From contig NZ_KQ040802.1 in NCBI RefSeq assembly GCF_000971985.1, positions 1 to 64,000 of the forward strand: a stretch of 64,000 bases of DNA, given 5' to 3'. The position numbers were made by a program, and so were the translations under genes. This DNA is from Paenibacillus dauci (GTDB lineage Bacteria > Bacillota > Bacilli > Paenibacillales > Paenibacillaceae). Below are positions 1 to 8,525 of this stretch, one piece after another (the stretch's first letter is position 1; each line of letters begins with the position of its first letter). Below the pieces are notes generated by a model. That model saw nothing but the letters and a program-made list of their open reading frames with translations, ran no database searches and had not been told where the DNA came from.

Positions 1-57
1 GGTGGAAGTGCAGCAATGCATGGAGCTGACCAATACTAATCGGTCGAGGGCTTATCC
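1..57 (+). rRNA. 23S ribosomal RNA, 3' end (partial)
   Basis: The first bases match the conserved 3' tail of bacterial 23S rRNA, including the 'ctaatcggtcgaggg' stretch and the closing 'cttatcc'. Only the last ~57 nt lie in the window. The 5S gene follows about 70 nt downstream, the usual 23S-5S order. Confidence 0.93.
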
Positions 58-128
58 AATAAGCTTCTAAAACAGCGAGGTTTCGTTTCGGATTCAGTTT
101 TCAGGTGATCAACCTGGTAAGCAAGACG

Positions 129-245
129 TTTGGTGATGATGGCGGAGGGGTTCCACACGTACCCATCCCGAACACGACCGTTAAGCCCACCAGCGCCGAT
201 GGTACTTGGACCGCAGGGTCCTGGGAGAGTAGGACGTTGCCAAGC
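129..245 (+). rRNA. 5S ribosomal RNA
   Basis: This 117-nt stretch has the typical 5S pattern: a 5' arm starting tttggtg that pairs with the 3' end ttgccaagc, the internal 'cccatcccgaacacg' loop B/C region, 'agcgccgatggtact', and 'gagagtaggacg' near the 3' end. It is the last gene of an rRNA operon. Confidence 0.95.
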
Positions 246-256
246 GACGCAAAAAG

Positions 257-288
257 AAAGACGTTATCCACTGGATAGCGTCTTTTTT
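257..288 (+). terminator. rrn operon terminator
   Basis: The arms gacgttatcc and ggatagcgtc form a 10-bp stem with one internal mismatch and a 3-nt loop. The stem is followed directly by tttttt, 12 nt after the 5S 3' end. This is a classic intrinsic terminator. Confidence 0.93.
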
Positions 289-295
289 GTGTATT

Positions 296-770
296 TCTAT
301 ATTTAGTACTTGATCAATAGATCTTTTTTCATGATTAGACACTTATTTAGCGGAATTCAGACCTTTAAAGTGTCATTATGATTTTTTTGTTTTAGAACAG
401 ACTATTTCTAAATTTGTTCATCTATAAAAATGAGTATCCTTACTTAATATGCTTATTTTCTTATAGGAGTTATTTTATAATATCCGTCTTTCTGTTATTC
501 TTACCTTTAATTGTATATGTCTGCCTACATAGTTTTTATTTTTTGTATCTGATTCTTTTATATCTGTTTTTTTTAGATCTGAAAGGCTTTTTGTAGTTGA
601 AAGGTTTTGGTACGTCTCGCGTCTTTTGCTTGTTTCTATGTATAGTGTCTCAATCATAGTATGGACTTTTATGTGCTTGTTATGTCACTTTATATTTTTC
701 TTTCTGTTTTACTAGCAAAACAGATGAGAAAGTATCTATAAATTATAGATAAAAAGAAAGAGGGAGTGGG
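296..770. other. AT-rich intergenic region
   Basis: About 475 bp separate the rRNA terminator from the histidine kinase gene. The stretch is clearly more T- and A-rich than its neighbours. An open frame of 60 codons (414-596, +) encodes a low-complexity Phe/Leu/Tyr-rich string without a ribosome binding site, so I do not call it a gene. The promoter of the kinase gene should lie here, but I could not assign convincing -35/-10 boxes. A palindrome at 733-751 is listed separately. Confidence 0.6.
733..751. promoter_or_regulatory. perfect inverted repeat just upstream of the kinase gene
   Basis: TATCTATA (733-740) and TATAGATA (744-751) are exact inverted repeats around a 3-nt centre. They end about 12 nt before the purine-rich ribosome binding site of the sensor kinase gene. 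The site could be an operator or a weak 5' UTR hairpin. The high AT content makes chance occurrence possible. Confidence 0.35.
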
Positions 771-2534
771 ATGCTGTCTTTATTAAGAAGATGGAATACG
801 CTACGTAATCAGGTATTGTTTGTTTTTCTGTTTGTTATGGTGATTGTACTCTGTATTGTGAGTGTGATGACATTTCGTCCGATCTCTTCCATGCTGCAGG
901 ATCATACCGAGCATCAGATACAGCAGGTGGCGGTAGAAGCTAATGGACGCTTTGAGTCTTTATACGAGCAAATTAATATGGTATCGAAGCTGGTAACTAC
1001 CAATCAGAATGTACAAAATGTACTGCTGCGCAATTATTACAACAAGCCGGTGTCTTTTAACGAACGTCAGGAATTAAAAGGAATTGTAAACACAATTCAA
1101 GCTAATTCGGATGGTATTTCTTCCTTTGAATTATATACGACTGAGCTTGAGCGGGTACTGCCTCTGGATGATGCGAGTCTATCGGGAAGATTGAACAAGG
1201 AATGGATTGCCAAGGCAGATGAAGCACGTGGGCGTCTTGTATGGATTGGCAATGATCCGACAGACCGGAACTATTTTTTGGCTATTCGGCGTGTTAACTT
1301 GATGGATCATCATTACAGTACGGGCGGATACGTACTTGTAAGCATGTATCGTTATTATTTTCAGTTTGCCAATCCACAGCCTGCTCAGGAGACCGATCAA
1401 TATTCTATTCTTCTGGGGCAGAAGATGGAGATGATCAGTTCCAACTATAATGGGCCGCTAGCGAATATTATTCATCATCCCCAGCAAATGCCTATCGTAA
1501 ATCTGGGAGATCAACAGTATATTATGGCAAGACAGCATTCGTCTGTTACAAACTGGACAGTTTTGATTCTCACTCCTGTAAGCGCTCTCTATAAAAGTAT
1601 TGATGTGCTGCGTACAGGGATTTTGTATGCAGGAATAATAGGAATTATTATTTTCTTCATTTGTTCTTATTTACTATCGACTATCATTACCAAACCGATT
1701 CTGCGACTTACACGTACTATGCAGCAGGCGATTGAAGGTCCTTTGACTGTTAATCCGGAAATTCATGCTGTTAATGAAATTAATGAGCTGAATAGCACTT
1801 ATAATCAGCTGGTAAAAGAGACCAATCATTTGATCCAAATGGTCTACGAAAAGGAGATTACTCGTAGCCGCAGTGAACTCAAAGCGCTACAGGCACAAAT
1901 CAATCCCCATTTCCTGTTCAACGCACTGGATGCGCTCCGCTGGTCACTGGAAGATCGTAATCAGGAGGAGCTGGCTGAACATGTAATAGCCATGTCCAAT
2001 CTATTTCGTTATACGATCAGTCGACAGGATAAGGACGAATGGGTCATACTGCAACAGGAGATTCGCCATATTCATAACTATATGGAAATTATGCAAATGC
2101 GCTTTGGGGAACGACTGCATTATCGGATCGATATGCCTGATGAAGTATCCTGGGTACGAATCCCGCGTCTGCTGATTCAGCCGTTGGTAGAAAACGCGAT
2201 ATTGCATGGAGCCGGCAATAAAAAAGGAGACTGTACTGTAAGTATACGGGTTTATCCGGATAGTTATAATACCCTGCTGTATATAGTTGTGCAGGATGAT
2301 GGCCCTGGGATGGATACCAAGACGCTGGAGCATATTCAACAGGCTATGCGCTCAGGAGGAATTGTTCATTCAGCAGATGCAGATGAGGGAGAAGGTAGTG
2401 GAATAGCCTTGTCCAATGTATATCAGCGGTTGAGACTGTACTTTCCTGATCAAACCGACCCATTGCGGATCGAAAGCAGACTGTATGAGGGAACATGTAT
2501 TTCTTTTGCAATCCCGATAGAGAATGGAGATTAA
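771..2534 (+). CDS. YesM-type sensor histidine kinase
   Basis: A 587-residue membrane sensor kinase of the YesM/LytS-like (HPK7) group, which usually senses carbohydrates or cell-envelope signals with a YesN-type regulator. TM1 spans roughly residues 15-38, an extracellular sensing domain covers ~40-280, TM2 is ~282-304, then a HAMP linker, the dimerisation domain and a C-terminal HATPase. The phospho-acceptor is His380 in QINPHFLFN. The N box (VENAILHGA) and G box (DDGPGMD) are present. The start is the ATG 7-8 nt after agagggagtggg. It is followed by the response regulator (357 nt away, across a tandem repeat) and an ABC importer, so transporter control is the likely role. The ligand is unknown. 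Confidence 0.93.
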   Translation: MLSLLRRWNTLRNQVLFVFLFVMVIVLCIVSVMTFRPISSMLQDHTEHQIQQVAVEANGRFESLYEQINMVSKLVTTNQNVQNVLLRNYYNKPVSFNERQELKGIVNTIQANSDGISSFELYTTELERVLPLDDASLSGRLNKEWIAKADEARGRLVWIGNDPTDRNYFLAIRRVNLMDHHYSTGGYVLVSMYRYYFQFANPQPAQETDQYSILLGQKMEMISSNYNGPLANIIHHPQQMPIVNLGDQQYIMARQHSSVTNWTVLILTPVSALYKSIDVLRTGILYAGIIGIIIFFICSYLLSTIITKPILRLTRTMQQAIEGPLTVNPEIHAVNEINELNSTYNQLVKETNHLIQMVYEKEITRSRSELKALQAQINPHFLFNALDALRWSLEDRNQEELAEHVIAMSNLFRYTISRQDKDEWVILQQEIRHIHNYMEIMQMRFGERLHYRIDMPDEVSWVRIPRLLIQPLVENAILHGAGNKKGDCTVSIRVYPDSYNTLLYIVVQDDGPGMDTKTLEHIQQAMRSGGIVHSADADEGEGSGIALSNVYQRLRLYFPDQTDPLRIESRLYEGTCISFAIPIENGD

Positions 2535-2584
2535 TAGATATATTAGAGGCCAATAGATGCAAACCAGGGGAATACATGTAGCGC

Positions 2585-2762
2585 GCAAGTTAATAGATAT
2601 AGACTAGAGAAATAAATATAGACTAGAGAAATAGATATAGATCACAAGTTAATAAAGGCATATCGGAGAAAGAGATATAAACCACAAGTTAATAAAGGCA
2701 TATCGGAGAAAGAGATATAAACCACAAGTTGATAGATGCATATCAGAGAAAGAGATGCATAC
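2585..2762. repeat. 40-bp tandem repeat with degenerate 20-bp half units
   Basis: Units start with cacaagtt at 2643, 2683 and 2723, an exact 40-bp period. The first two units are nearly identical and the third is diverged. Just upstream, two ~19-bp units containing atatagactagagaaata (starts near 2597 and 2616) look like the half-unit of the same family. Weaker echoes (agatgcata, accagag) flank the array from about 2531 to 2850. The array is purine-rich on the + strand and fills most of the kinase-regulator spacer. No open frame with a ribosome binding site was seen inside it. Confidence 0.8.
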
Positions 2763-2890
2763 TATAACAATAAATAGAAACCAGATAAATACGGATCGGA
2801 ATGCGTAGATGAAGAGTACTGGCTAGTAGATGTATACCAGAGACCACAAAAGAATAATCGGCTAGAAAGTATGAACAGGAGGCAAAGCGT

Positions 2891-3664
2891 ATGTATGCCA
2901 AAACAATTCTGATTGTCGATGATGAACCGCGTACACGGCAGGGAATGAAAAAGATTCTGGATCAATGGTGCGATGGAAGCTGCCGGATTATGATAGCAGC
3001 GGATGGCGAAGAAGCCATTGACGTAATGAAGAAACAGCATGTTCATGTGCTGCTGACTGATATTCGAATGCCGGAGATGAATGGATTAACCATGCTGCGT
3101 AGCATCCGGGATCATGGATTGTCACCTGTTGTTATTTTGATCTCGGCCTACTCGGAGTTCGGTTATGCGCAGGAGGCGATCCGGCTTGGCGTGGTGAATT
3201 ACCTGCTCAAACCTATCAGCAAAACCGATCTGACTGCTGCTGTAGAGGTTGCACTACAGGTGGAAGAGAAACAGACACGGGCATTTATCGTCGAGAAAGT
3301 AGTGGATAATCGATTGGTTCAGGTGAATGAGCAGAGTCAGACAGCTACAGAACGAATACGATCTGCCCTGCACTATATTGATACTCATCTGGAAGAGGAA
3401 CTTACACTAAAAGAACTGGCTGAGCATATCCATCTTAATCCCAGCTATTTAAGTGTACTGTTCAAGGAACAGGTTCATCTGACTTTTAGCGAGTATGTGA
3501 CCCGTCAACGTATTCAGCGTGCCAAAGAATTACTCATTTCAACCAGTCTGCCAGTTGGAGATATCGCCGAGCAATCAGGATATCGTACCGCCAAATATTT
3601 CATAAAAATCTTCAAGGAAATCGAAGGCATTACTCCAAGCAGCTATCGCAAATCGATCCACTAA
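2891..3664 (+). CDS. response regulator, REC + AraC-type DNA-binding domain
   Basis: A 257-residue YesN-like transcription regulator and presumed partner of the upstream kinase. The REC domain occupies residues ~1-125, with acidic residues Asp10/Asp11, phospho-acceptor Asp57 (LLTDIRMP), Ser85 and Lys107 (YLLKPI). The two-helix-turn-helix AraC domain covers ~155-255, with 'LKELAEHIHLNPSYLSVLFK' and the second helix 'GDIAEQSGY'. It lacks the long middle domain of many YesN proteins, so it is near the minimum size for this architecture. Start: ATG after caggaggcaaagcgt. It probably activates the transporter genes that follow; this is inferred from position. Confidence 0.93.
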   Translation: MYAKTILIVDDEPRTRQGMKKILDQWCDGSCRIMIAADGEEAIDVMKKQHVHVLLTDIRMPEMNGLTMLRSIRDHGLSPVVILISAYSEFGYAQEAIRLGVVNYLLKPISKTDLTAAVEVALQVEEKQTRAFIVEKVVDNRLVQVNEQSQTATERIRSALHYIDTHLEEELTLKELAEHIHLNPSYLSVLFKEQVHLTFSEYVTRQRIQRAKELLISTSLPVGDIAEQSGYRTAKYFIKIFKEIEGITPSSYRKSIH

Positions 3665-3807
3665 ATACAATCATAATCTTTATCTATACCAAACCTCCAA
3701 TAAAAAGAGAATTTTTACCAATCACTGTTGCCTTATACCTGCCAGAGTCAGCTGTTAGACTTGAGCTATAGTCACACGGCTATAAACATATGGAGGAGGT
3801 AGTTTCA

Positions 3808-5133
3808 TTGAACAAAAAGAAAGCGCTTCCCATTATAGTGGTTTTGGTAGTTATGCTGTCTTTGGCTCTCTCGGGCTGCACGTCGCCGGATAATAGTGCA
3901 AGTGGGAGTCAGGGTGCCAGCAATGGACAAACGGTAATTAAATTTATGCATTTGTGGCCGGAAGGCAGTTCCAATGCCCAATACACTATTGTTAATAAGA
4001 TCATACAGGATTATGAAAAACAGCATCCCGATATCAAAATACAGACTGAAATTCTCGGCAATGACCAGTATCGCGAAAAGTTGAAAGTATTGGCTTCTTC
4101 CAATGAACTGCCGGATGTAGGCATGACCTGGTCGGATGGGTTTCTCAAGCCTTATGTCGAAGGTCAGTTATTCACACCGCTGGACGATGTTATTGATGCC
4201 AATCTGAAAGATAATTTCATTCCGGGTGTCAAAGAATCCTATGCGATTGATGGCAAAACCTATGGTATGCCGCTGGAACTGAATATCTCCTATATTTTCT
4301 ACAATAAAGAGTTATTCAAAAAGTATAATCTGCAGGTACCCAAAACCTACAGCGAATTCAAAAATATCGTCAAAACGCTGAACGATAATGGTGTAATTCC
4401 TGCAGCAGTAGGCAATAAAGAAGGGTGGCCGGGTTCTTTCTGGTTTATGTATCTGGCTGATCGTATCGGCGGTCCTACTTTGCTAACCGATGTGATTCAT
4501 GGCAAACGGAGCTTTGATGATCCGGCTATTGTAAAAGCTGCCGAAGAAGTGCAAAGTCTGGTCGATATGAATACATTTGAGAAAGGAAATAGCGGTCTGT
4601 CCAACGATGAAGCCAAAGGATATTTTATGAACGAACAGGCAGCTATGTTTTTAACGGCTACCTGGGAGCTGCCGAATTATACTACCAGCCCGGATGTTCC
4701 GCAGGCCTTCAAGGACAAGATCGGTTATTTCAAATTCCCTCTGTATGAAGGCGGTAAAGGAACAGATATCAACAGCTATGTTGGTGGACCCGGTGTAGGA
4801 TTGTTCGTTGCAGAGAATTCCGAAGTGAAAGAGCAGGCCAAAGACTTTGCTGCATTCCTGGTAAAGGAGTGGGGAGACAAATCAGTGACCGATGCAGGTG
4901 TTATTCCTGCAACCAAAGTGGACACTGCCGGCAAAAAGCTGGACCCTATGTATGTAGAGATTCTCAAAGATCTGAGCAGTGCCTCCAATGTGACTACGTA
5001 CTTTGATACCCAGGCCAGTCCTAATGTGGCTGAGCTGCATCATGATCTGATTGCTGCCCTGTTTGGCAAGCAAATTACACCACAGCAGTTTGTTCAGCAG
5101 ACAGCCGCTGCCCTGGCAGAAGAAAGTAATTAA
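3808..5133 (+). CDS. ABC transporter solute-binding lipoprotein (family 1)
   Basis: An extracytoplasmic carbohydrate-type binding protein (SBP_bac_1, MalE/MsmE-like) of 441 residues. I chose the TTG at 3808 because an ideal GGAGGAGGT (3792-3800) sits 7 nt upstream; the ATG at 3790 would place that site inside the gene. The N-terminus is a lipoprotein signal peptide: charged MNKKK, a hydrophobic stretch, then lipobox LSGC with Cys24 as the lipidated residue. The mature part starts with a Ser/Gly/Asn-rich linker and then 'IKFMHLWPEG', typical of the family. It lies upstream of two matching permeases. The substrate cannot be read from sequence; a sugar or oligosaccharide is likely. Confidence 0.93.
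   Translation: MNKKKALPIIVVLVVMLSLALSGCTSPDNSASGSQGASNGQTVIKFMHLWPEGSSNAQYTIVNKIIQDYEKQHPDIKIQTEILGNDQYREKLKVLASSNELPDVGMTWSDGFLKPYVEGQLFTPLDDVIDANLKDNFIPGVKESYAIDGKTYGMPLELNISYIFYNKELFKKYNLQVPKTYSEFKNIVKTLNDNGVIPAAVGNKEGWPGSFWFMYLADRIGGPTLLTDVIHGKRSFDDPAIVKAAEEVQSLVDMNTFEKGNSGLSNDEAKGYFMNEQAAMFLTATWELPNYTTSPDVPQAFKDKIGYFKFPLYEGGKGTDINSYVGGPGVGLFVAENSEVKEQAKDFAAFLVKEWGDKSVTDAGVIPATKVDTAGKKLDPMYVEILKDLSSASNVTTYFDTQASPNVAELHHDLIAALFGKQITPQQFVQQTAAALAEESN
3817..3832 (+). promoter_or_regulatory. possible catabolite-responsive element (cre)
   Basis: AGAAAGCGCTTCCC (3818-3831) is a near-palindrome around GCGC. Compared with the CcpA consensus WTGNAANCGNWNNCW it has two mismatches (the T and the last W). 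It lies within codons 4-8 of the binding-protein gene. Early-coding cre sites are known in Bacillus sugar operons, so repression by CcpA is plausible but unproven. Confidence 0.3.
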
Positions 5134-5267
5134 TTCGGTTTGGAAATGGAAGGCATGCCAATCATTAGTAGGTTGCCTTTGTCCGACATTATTGCTTTGG
5201 TCGAAAGGGATCAAGAAGCTGAGCCCTGCTGCACTTGTCTGGCATTTGTGGTCTGTGATTTGTGAAT

Positions 5268-5291
5268 GGAAGAGTATCTCGATGCTCTTCC
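5268..5291 (+). promoter_or_regulatory. intercistronic hairpin between binding protein and permease
   Basis: GGAAGAG (5268-5274) pairs with CTCTTCC (5285-5291), just ahead of the permease ribosome binding site (aaaggagg, 5301-5308). The binding protein and first permease are separated by 182 nt. Such hairpins often stabilise or partially terminate the upstream message, so that binding protein is made in excess over permease. That role is inferred. Confidence 0.45.
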
Positions 5292-5315
5292 TTCTGTCAA
5301 AAAGGAGGAAAGATT

Positions 5316-6194
5316 ATGAAAGCAGTCATGTCCAATAAAAGTGCGATTGCGCTGTATGTATTGCCGGCGCTGCTGCTGATTCTGATTATCATCTATATTC
5401 CGCTGGTGCTTACGGGCTACTATGGCATGATGGACTGGAAAGGCTTTGCCCCGATGAAGTTTATCGGTCTGGATAATTATAACAAGCTAATCCATGATTC
5501 GATGTTCTGGAAAAGCACATATCATTCTGTGTTACTGGGCATCTGCTCTACTTTCAGTCTGCTGATCTATCTGGCGGTATCCATGGTACTGGCCAGCCGG
5601 ATCAAGGGTGCCAATCTGTTTCGCAAAATTTATCTGATTCCGATGTTACTGTCCTCTGTAGCCATTGCCCAGCTATGGTCCAAGATCTATGATCCGTCCA
5701 ATGGTATGCTCAATCATCTACTGACCAGTATCGGGATACAAAATCCGCCGCTCTGGTTATCCGACCCGAATATTGTACTGTTTGCGATCTTTGTTCCAAT
5801 TGTATGGCAGTATGCCGGCTTTTATATCATTATCTATTATGCTGCTCTCAAAAATGTATCGGAAGAAGTGATAGAAGCAGCAACGATTGATGGAGCTACC
5901 CCATGGCAGGTAGCGAGTCGTATCAAATTGCCGCTGATTTCCCCGGTATTCAAGGTGACCATTATACTGGCGCTTGTTGGCTCACTCAAGTATTTTGACC
6001 TGATCTTTGTGATGACTGGTGGAGGGCCGAATCACGCAAGCGAAGTGATGGCTTCTTATATGTATGGTGAAGCTTTCAGCAAGTACAATTTTGGCTATGG
6101 CAGTGCTGTGGGCTTTGCCCTCTTACTGATCTGTCTGCTTATGACCTGGCTGATCCGCAAGCTGACCACATCAGGCGAAGATGTCCAATACTGA
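5316..6194 (+). CDS. ABC sugar-type transporter permease (MalF/UgpA family)
   Basis: A 292-residue integral membrane permease of the binding-protein-dependent transport family, with about six predicted membrane segments starting at 'IALYVLPALLLILIIIYIP'. The cytoplasmic EAA loop that docks the ATPase is seen as EAATIDGA followed ~10 residues later by IKLPLI. I use the ATG at 5316 because AAAGGAGGAA lies just upstream; an earlier in-frame ATG at 5262 has no such site and would add 18 polar residues that do not fit the family. It forms a heterodimer with the next gene's product. Confidence 0.93.
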   Translation: MKAVMSNKSAIALYVLPALLLILIIIYIPLVLTGYYGMMDWKGFAPMKFIGLDNYNKLIHDSMFWKSTYHSVLLGICSTFSLLIYLAVSMVLASRIKGANLFRKIYLIPMLLSSVAIAQLWSKIYDPSNGMLNHLLTSIGIQNPPLWLSDPNIVLFAIFVPIVWQYAGFYIIIYYAALKNVSEEVIEAATIDGATPWQVASRIKLPLISPVFKVTIILALVGSLKYFDLIFVMTGGGPNHASEVMASYMYGEAFSKYNFGYGSAVGFALLLICLLMTWLIRKLTTSGEDVQY

Positions 6195-6202
6195 GGGAGT
6201 GG

Positions 6203-7102
6203 ATGAACATAATGAATGAATTTGCTGCACATAAACGATCTGGCACTATCTCCGATACCAGAGTAAAAGCATCATTTGGAAGTCGCCTCGGCTTTGGTGT
6301 ACTTTATCTGATTCTCGGGATATTGGCTGTAATCCAGATTTATCCGCTATTCTGGCTGTTTTTATTTTCGCTGAAAACGAATCAGGAAGTTTTCGGTATG
6401 TCACCATTCGCACTTCCTCAACACCCACAGTGGGCCAATTATCCAAAGGTATGGAGTCAGGGACATATTAATCTGTACTTCTTCAACAGTGTCTGGTACA
6501 CAGTGGTAGCTGTTTTGCTGACGATTATACTTGCCAGTTTTGTGACGTTTGCGATTACCAGAATGAACTGGAAGCTGAGCCGATTTGTACTGGGGCTTTT
6601 TATTGTAGGATTGATGATCCCGCTGCATTCTACATTGATTCCTCTATTTAATTTTTTTAAGCATATGCATCTGATCAATAATCCGCTTTCGGTTATTTTA
6701 TCGTATACGGCTTTTAACTTACCGGTTACGATTATGATTTTACTGGGATTCTATCAGGCGATTCCGCGTGAAATTGAAGAAGCAGGTGTTATGGATGGCT
6801 GTTCGGTACACCGGATTTTTTTACGCATCGTATTACCGCTGACTACACCCGTTCTGGCGACGACTGCTATTATCAATATGATTTACAATTGGAATGAGTT
6901 TGTATTTGTAAATACTTTTATCAGCTCCGATCGCTGGAAAACACTGACTGTAGGCGTTAATAATTTTGTTGGGCAATATCTGACAGACTGGGGAGCGATC
7001 GGCGCTACACTGATGATCAGCATTCTTCCTATTCTGATCGCATTCCTGCTGCTAAGCAACCGGATTGTCGAAGGACTGGCTGCCGGTTCGGTCAAAGGGT
7101 GA
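6203..7102 (+). CDS. ABC sugar-type transporter permease (MalG/AraQ family)
   Basis: The second channel subunit, 299 residues, with about six membrane segments. The EAA-type loop is seen as EAGVMDGC with a downstream IVLPL. It starts 8 nt after the previous permease stop, so the two are translated as a pair. The ATG at 6203 has GGGAG close by (3 nt spacing); the in-frame ATG at 6212 is a possible alternative. No ATP-binding subunit follows, so the importer probably borrows a shared MsmX/UgpC-type ATPase encoded elsewhere. Confidence 0.93.
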   Translation: MNIMNEFAAHKRSGTISDTRVKASFGSRLGFGVLYLILGILAVIQIYPLFWLFLFSLKTNQEVFGMSPFALPQHPQWANYPKVWSQGHINLYFFNSVWYTVVAVLLTIILASFVTFAITRMNWKLSRFVLGLFIVGLMIPLHSTLIPLFNFFKHMHLINNPLSVILSYTAFNLPVTIMILLGFYQAIPREIEEAGVMDGCSVHRIFLRIVLPLTTPVLATTAIINMIYNWNEFVFVNTFISSDRWKTLTVGVNNFVGQYLTDWGAIGATLMISILPILIAFLLLSNRIVEGLAAGSVKG

Positions 7103-7138
7103 TATTTTAGTTTGTAGACTATTGCAGATAGACATATT

Positions 7139-7174
7139 TAAAAGGAGCTTTCCTAATGGAGGAAGCTCCTTTTA
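7139..7174. terminator. bidirectional terminator between permease and serS
   Basis: Arms aaaaggagctt (7140-7150) and aagctcctttt (7163-7173) form an 11-bp stem whose A-rich left flank and T-rich right flank would work on both strands. It separates the convergent transporter operon (+) and seryl-tRNA synthetase gene (-). Confidence 0.8.
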
Positions 7175-7229
7175 AACGTGCGCCAGGACTCACTGTATAC
7201 CGGTACAAAGCAAACTATTCAGGTTATGT

Positions 7230-8525
7230 TCAATTAACCGTTACAGATGGGGCAGCCAACAGCTCCATCCCATTCATATAAGGACGCAAAGCAGCAGGAA
7301 TGTAAATACTGCCGTCTTCTTGCTGATGATTCTCCAGCAGTGGAATCAGGATGCGCGGCGATGCTACAGCTGTATTATTCAGCGTATGGCAGAAACGCAG
7401 CTCTCCATTTTCTGTGCGATAGCGTATATTGGCACGTCGTGCCTGAAAATCATGCAGATTCGACGAAGAATGAGTCTCACCATAAGCCTCGCGTCCTGGC
7501 ATCCAGGTCTCAATATCGTACTGCTTATAGGTTTTCTGCGACATATCGCCAATACAGACAGCGACAACCTGGTAAGGAAGCTCAAGCAGCTGCAGCAGTT
7601 CTTCTGCATTGCCCGTGATCTCCTGCAAAATATGTTCCGATACCTCGGGATCGGCTTCACAGAGGACAACCTGCTCGACTTTGGCAAATTGATGTACCCG
7701 ATACAGTCCACGTACATCCCTGCCAGCCGAGCCGACTTCACTACGGAAGCTTTGCGAAGCCGCCGCCAGCCGAATAGGACCTTCTGTTAGATCAATAACC
7801 TCATTTTGATAATACGATACCAGTGCTACCTCGGAAGTACCGGTGAGCCAGCGATCTTCCTGGTCGATCCGGAAAGTCTGATCGATTCCAAGCGGGAAAA
7901 AGGCAGTATGGTACATTGCTGCACCGCGAACCATCATGGGTACTTCGAGCGGAGTGTATCCCTTGCCCAGCAGCAGATCAAATGCCAGCTGCTGAACAGC
8001 GCGATGCAGCAGTACACCGTTCCCTTTTAAATAATAATGGCGACTGCCGCTGACCTTGACGCCGCGTGCTGTATCGATCATCCCATGCAGTTCTCCAAGC
8101 TCGATATGATCTCTGGCAGCAAAGTCAAATGCCGGGGGCGTACCGATCTGCCGCAGCAGCACATTATCTGCGTCCGATTGCCCTTCTGGTGTATCCGGCG
8201 ATACGATATTGGGTACAATCGCCATAAGTGCGTTATATTTCTCGAGTATTTGTTCGGCTTGCTGTTCCAGTGTGTTTAACTGAAGGTTAATATTCCTTAC
8301 CTGCTGCTTCGTCTCTTCGGCTGTAGCAGGAGAAGTATGGATCTGTTCACTGATCTGACGTGTTAATACATTGCGCTGCTGTCTTAGCTGCTCTATCTCC
8401 TGCAGATTCTGGCTGCGTACTTGATGCTGCTGTACCAGCTCTGCAATCGATAGTGTAATATGCTTTTTGTTGGCAATTTCCTGAAGAGTATCGGCGTGTT
8501 GTCGAATGTACTGAATATCCAGCAT
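7230..8525 (-). CDS. serS: seryl-tRNA synthetase, divergent type
   Basis: A 431-residue class II aminoacyl-tRNA synthetase that charges tRNA-Ser. The N-terminal ~110 residues form the tRNA-binding coiled coil (MLDIQYIRQHADTL onward). The catalytic core shows motif 2 as FRSEVGSAGRDVRGLYRVHQ and motif 3 as ASPRILIPLLENHQ, with the conserved Arg. Motif 3 differs from the usual bacterial GLAIGRT-type sequence and resembles mitochondrial-type SerRS, so this may be a second, specialised copy. The start is the ATG at 8525 with AGGAGCG 8 nt upstream; further in-frame codons upstream lie in the T-box leader. It is controlled by that leader. Confidence 0.92.
   Translation of the reverse strand: MLDIQYIRQHADTLQEIANKKHITLSIAELVQQHQVRSQNLQEIEQLRQQRNVLTRQISEQIHTSPATAEETKQQVRNINLQLNTLEQQAEQILEKYNALMAIVPNIVSPDTPEGQSDADNVLLRQIGTPPAFDFAARDHIELGELHGMIDTARGVKVSGSRHYYLKGNGVLLHRAVQQLAFDLLLGKGYTPLEVPMMVRGAAMYHTAFFPLGIDQTFRIDQEDRWLTGTSEVALVSYYQNEVIDLTEGPIRLAAASQSFRSEVGSAGRDVRGLYRVHQFAKVEQVVLCEADPEVSEHILQEITGNAEELLQLLELPYQVVAVCIGDMSQKTYKQYDIETWMPGREAYGETHSSSNLHDFQARRANIRYRTENGELRFCHTLNNTAVASPRILIPLLENHQQEDGSIYIPAALRPYMNGMELLAAPSVTVN

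Noticed and set aside
414..596. 60-codon open frame on the + strand after the rRNA operon
   Set aside because: Low-complexity hydrophobic translation, no ribosome binding site, strongly AT-rich DNA. An open frame on the other strand covers the same place.
2585..2762. CRISPR array
   Set aside because: The 40-bp units are directly adjacent, with no unique spacers between constant repeats, so it is a simple tandem repeat. No cas genes are present.
3790..3807. ATG start for the solute-binding protein
   Set aside because: It would place the ideal GGAGGAGGT site inside the gene. The TTG at 3808 has correct spacing and yields a standard lipoprotein signal.
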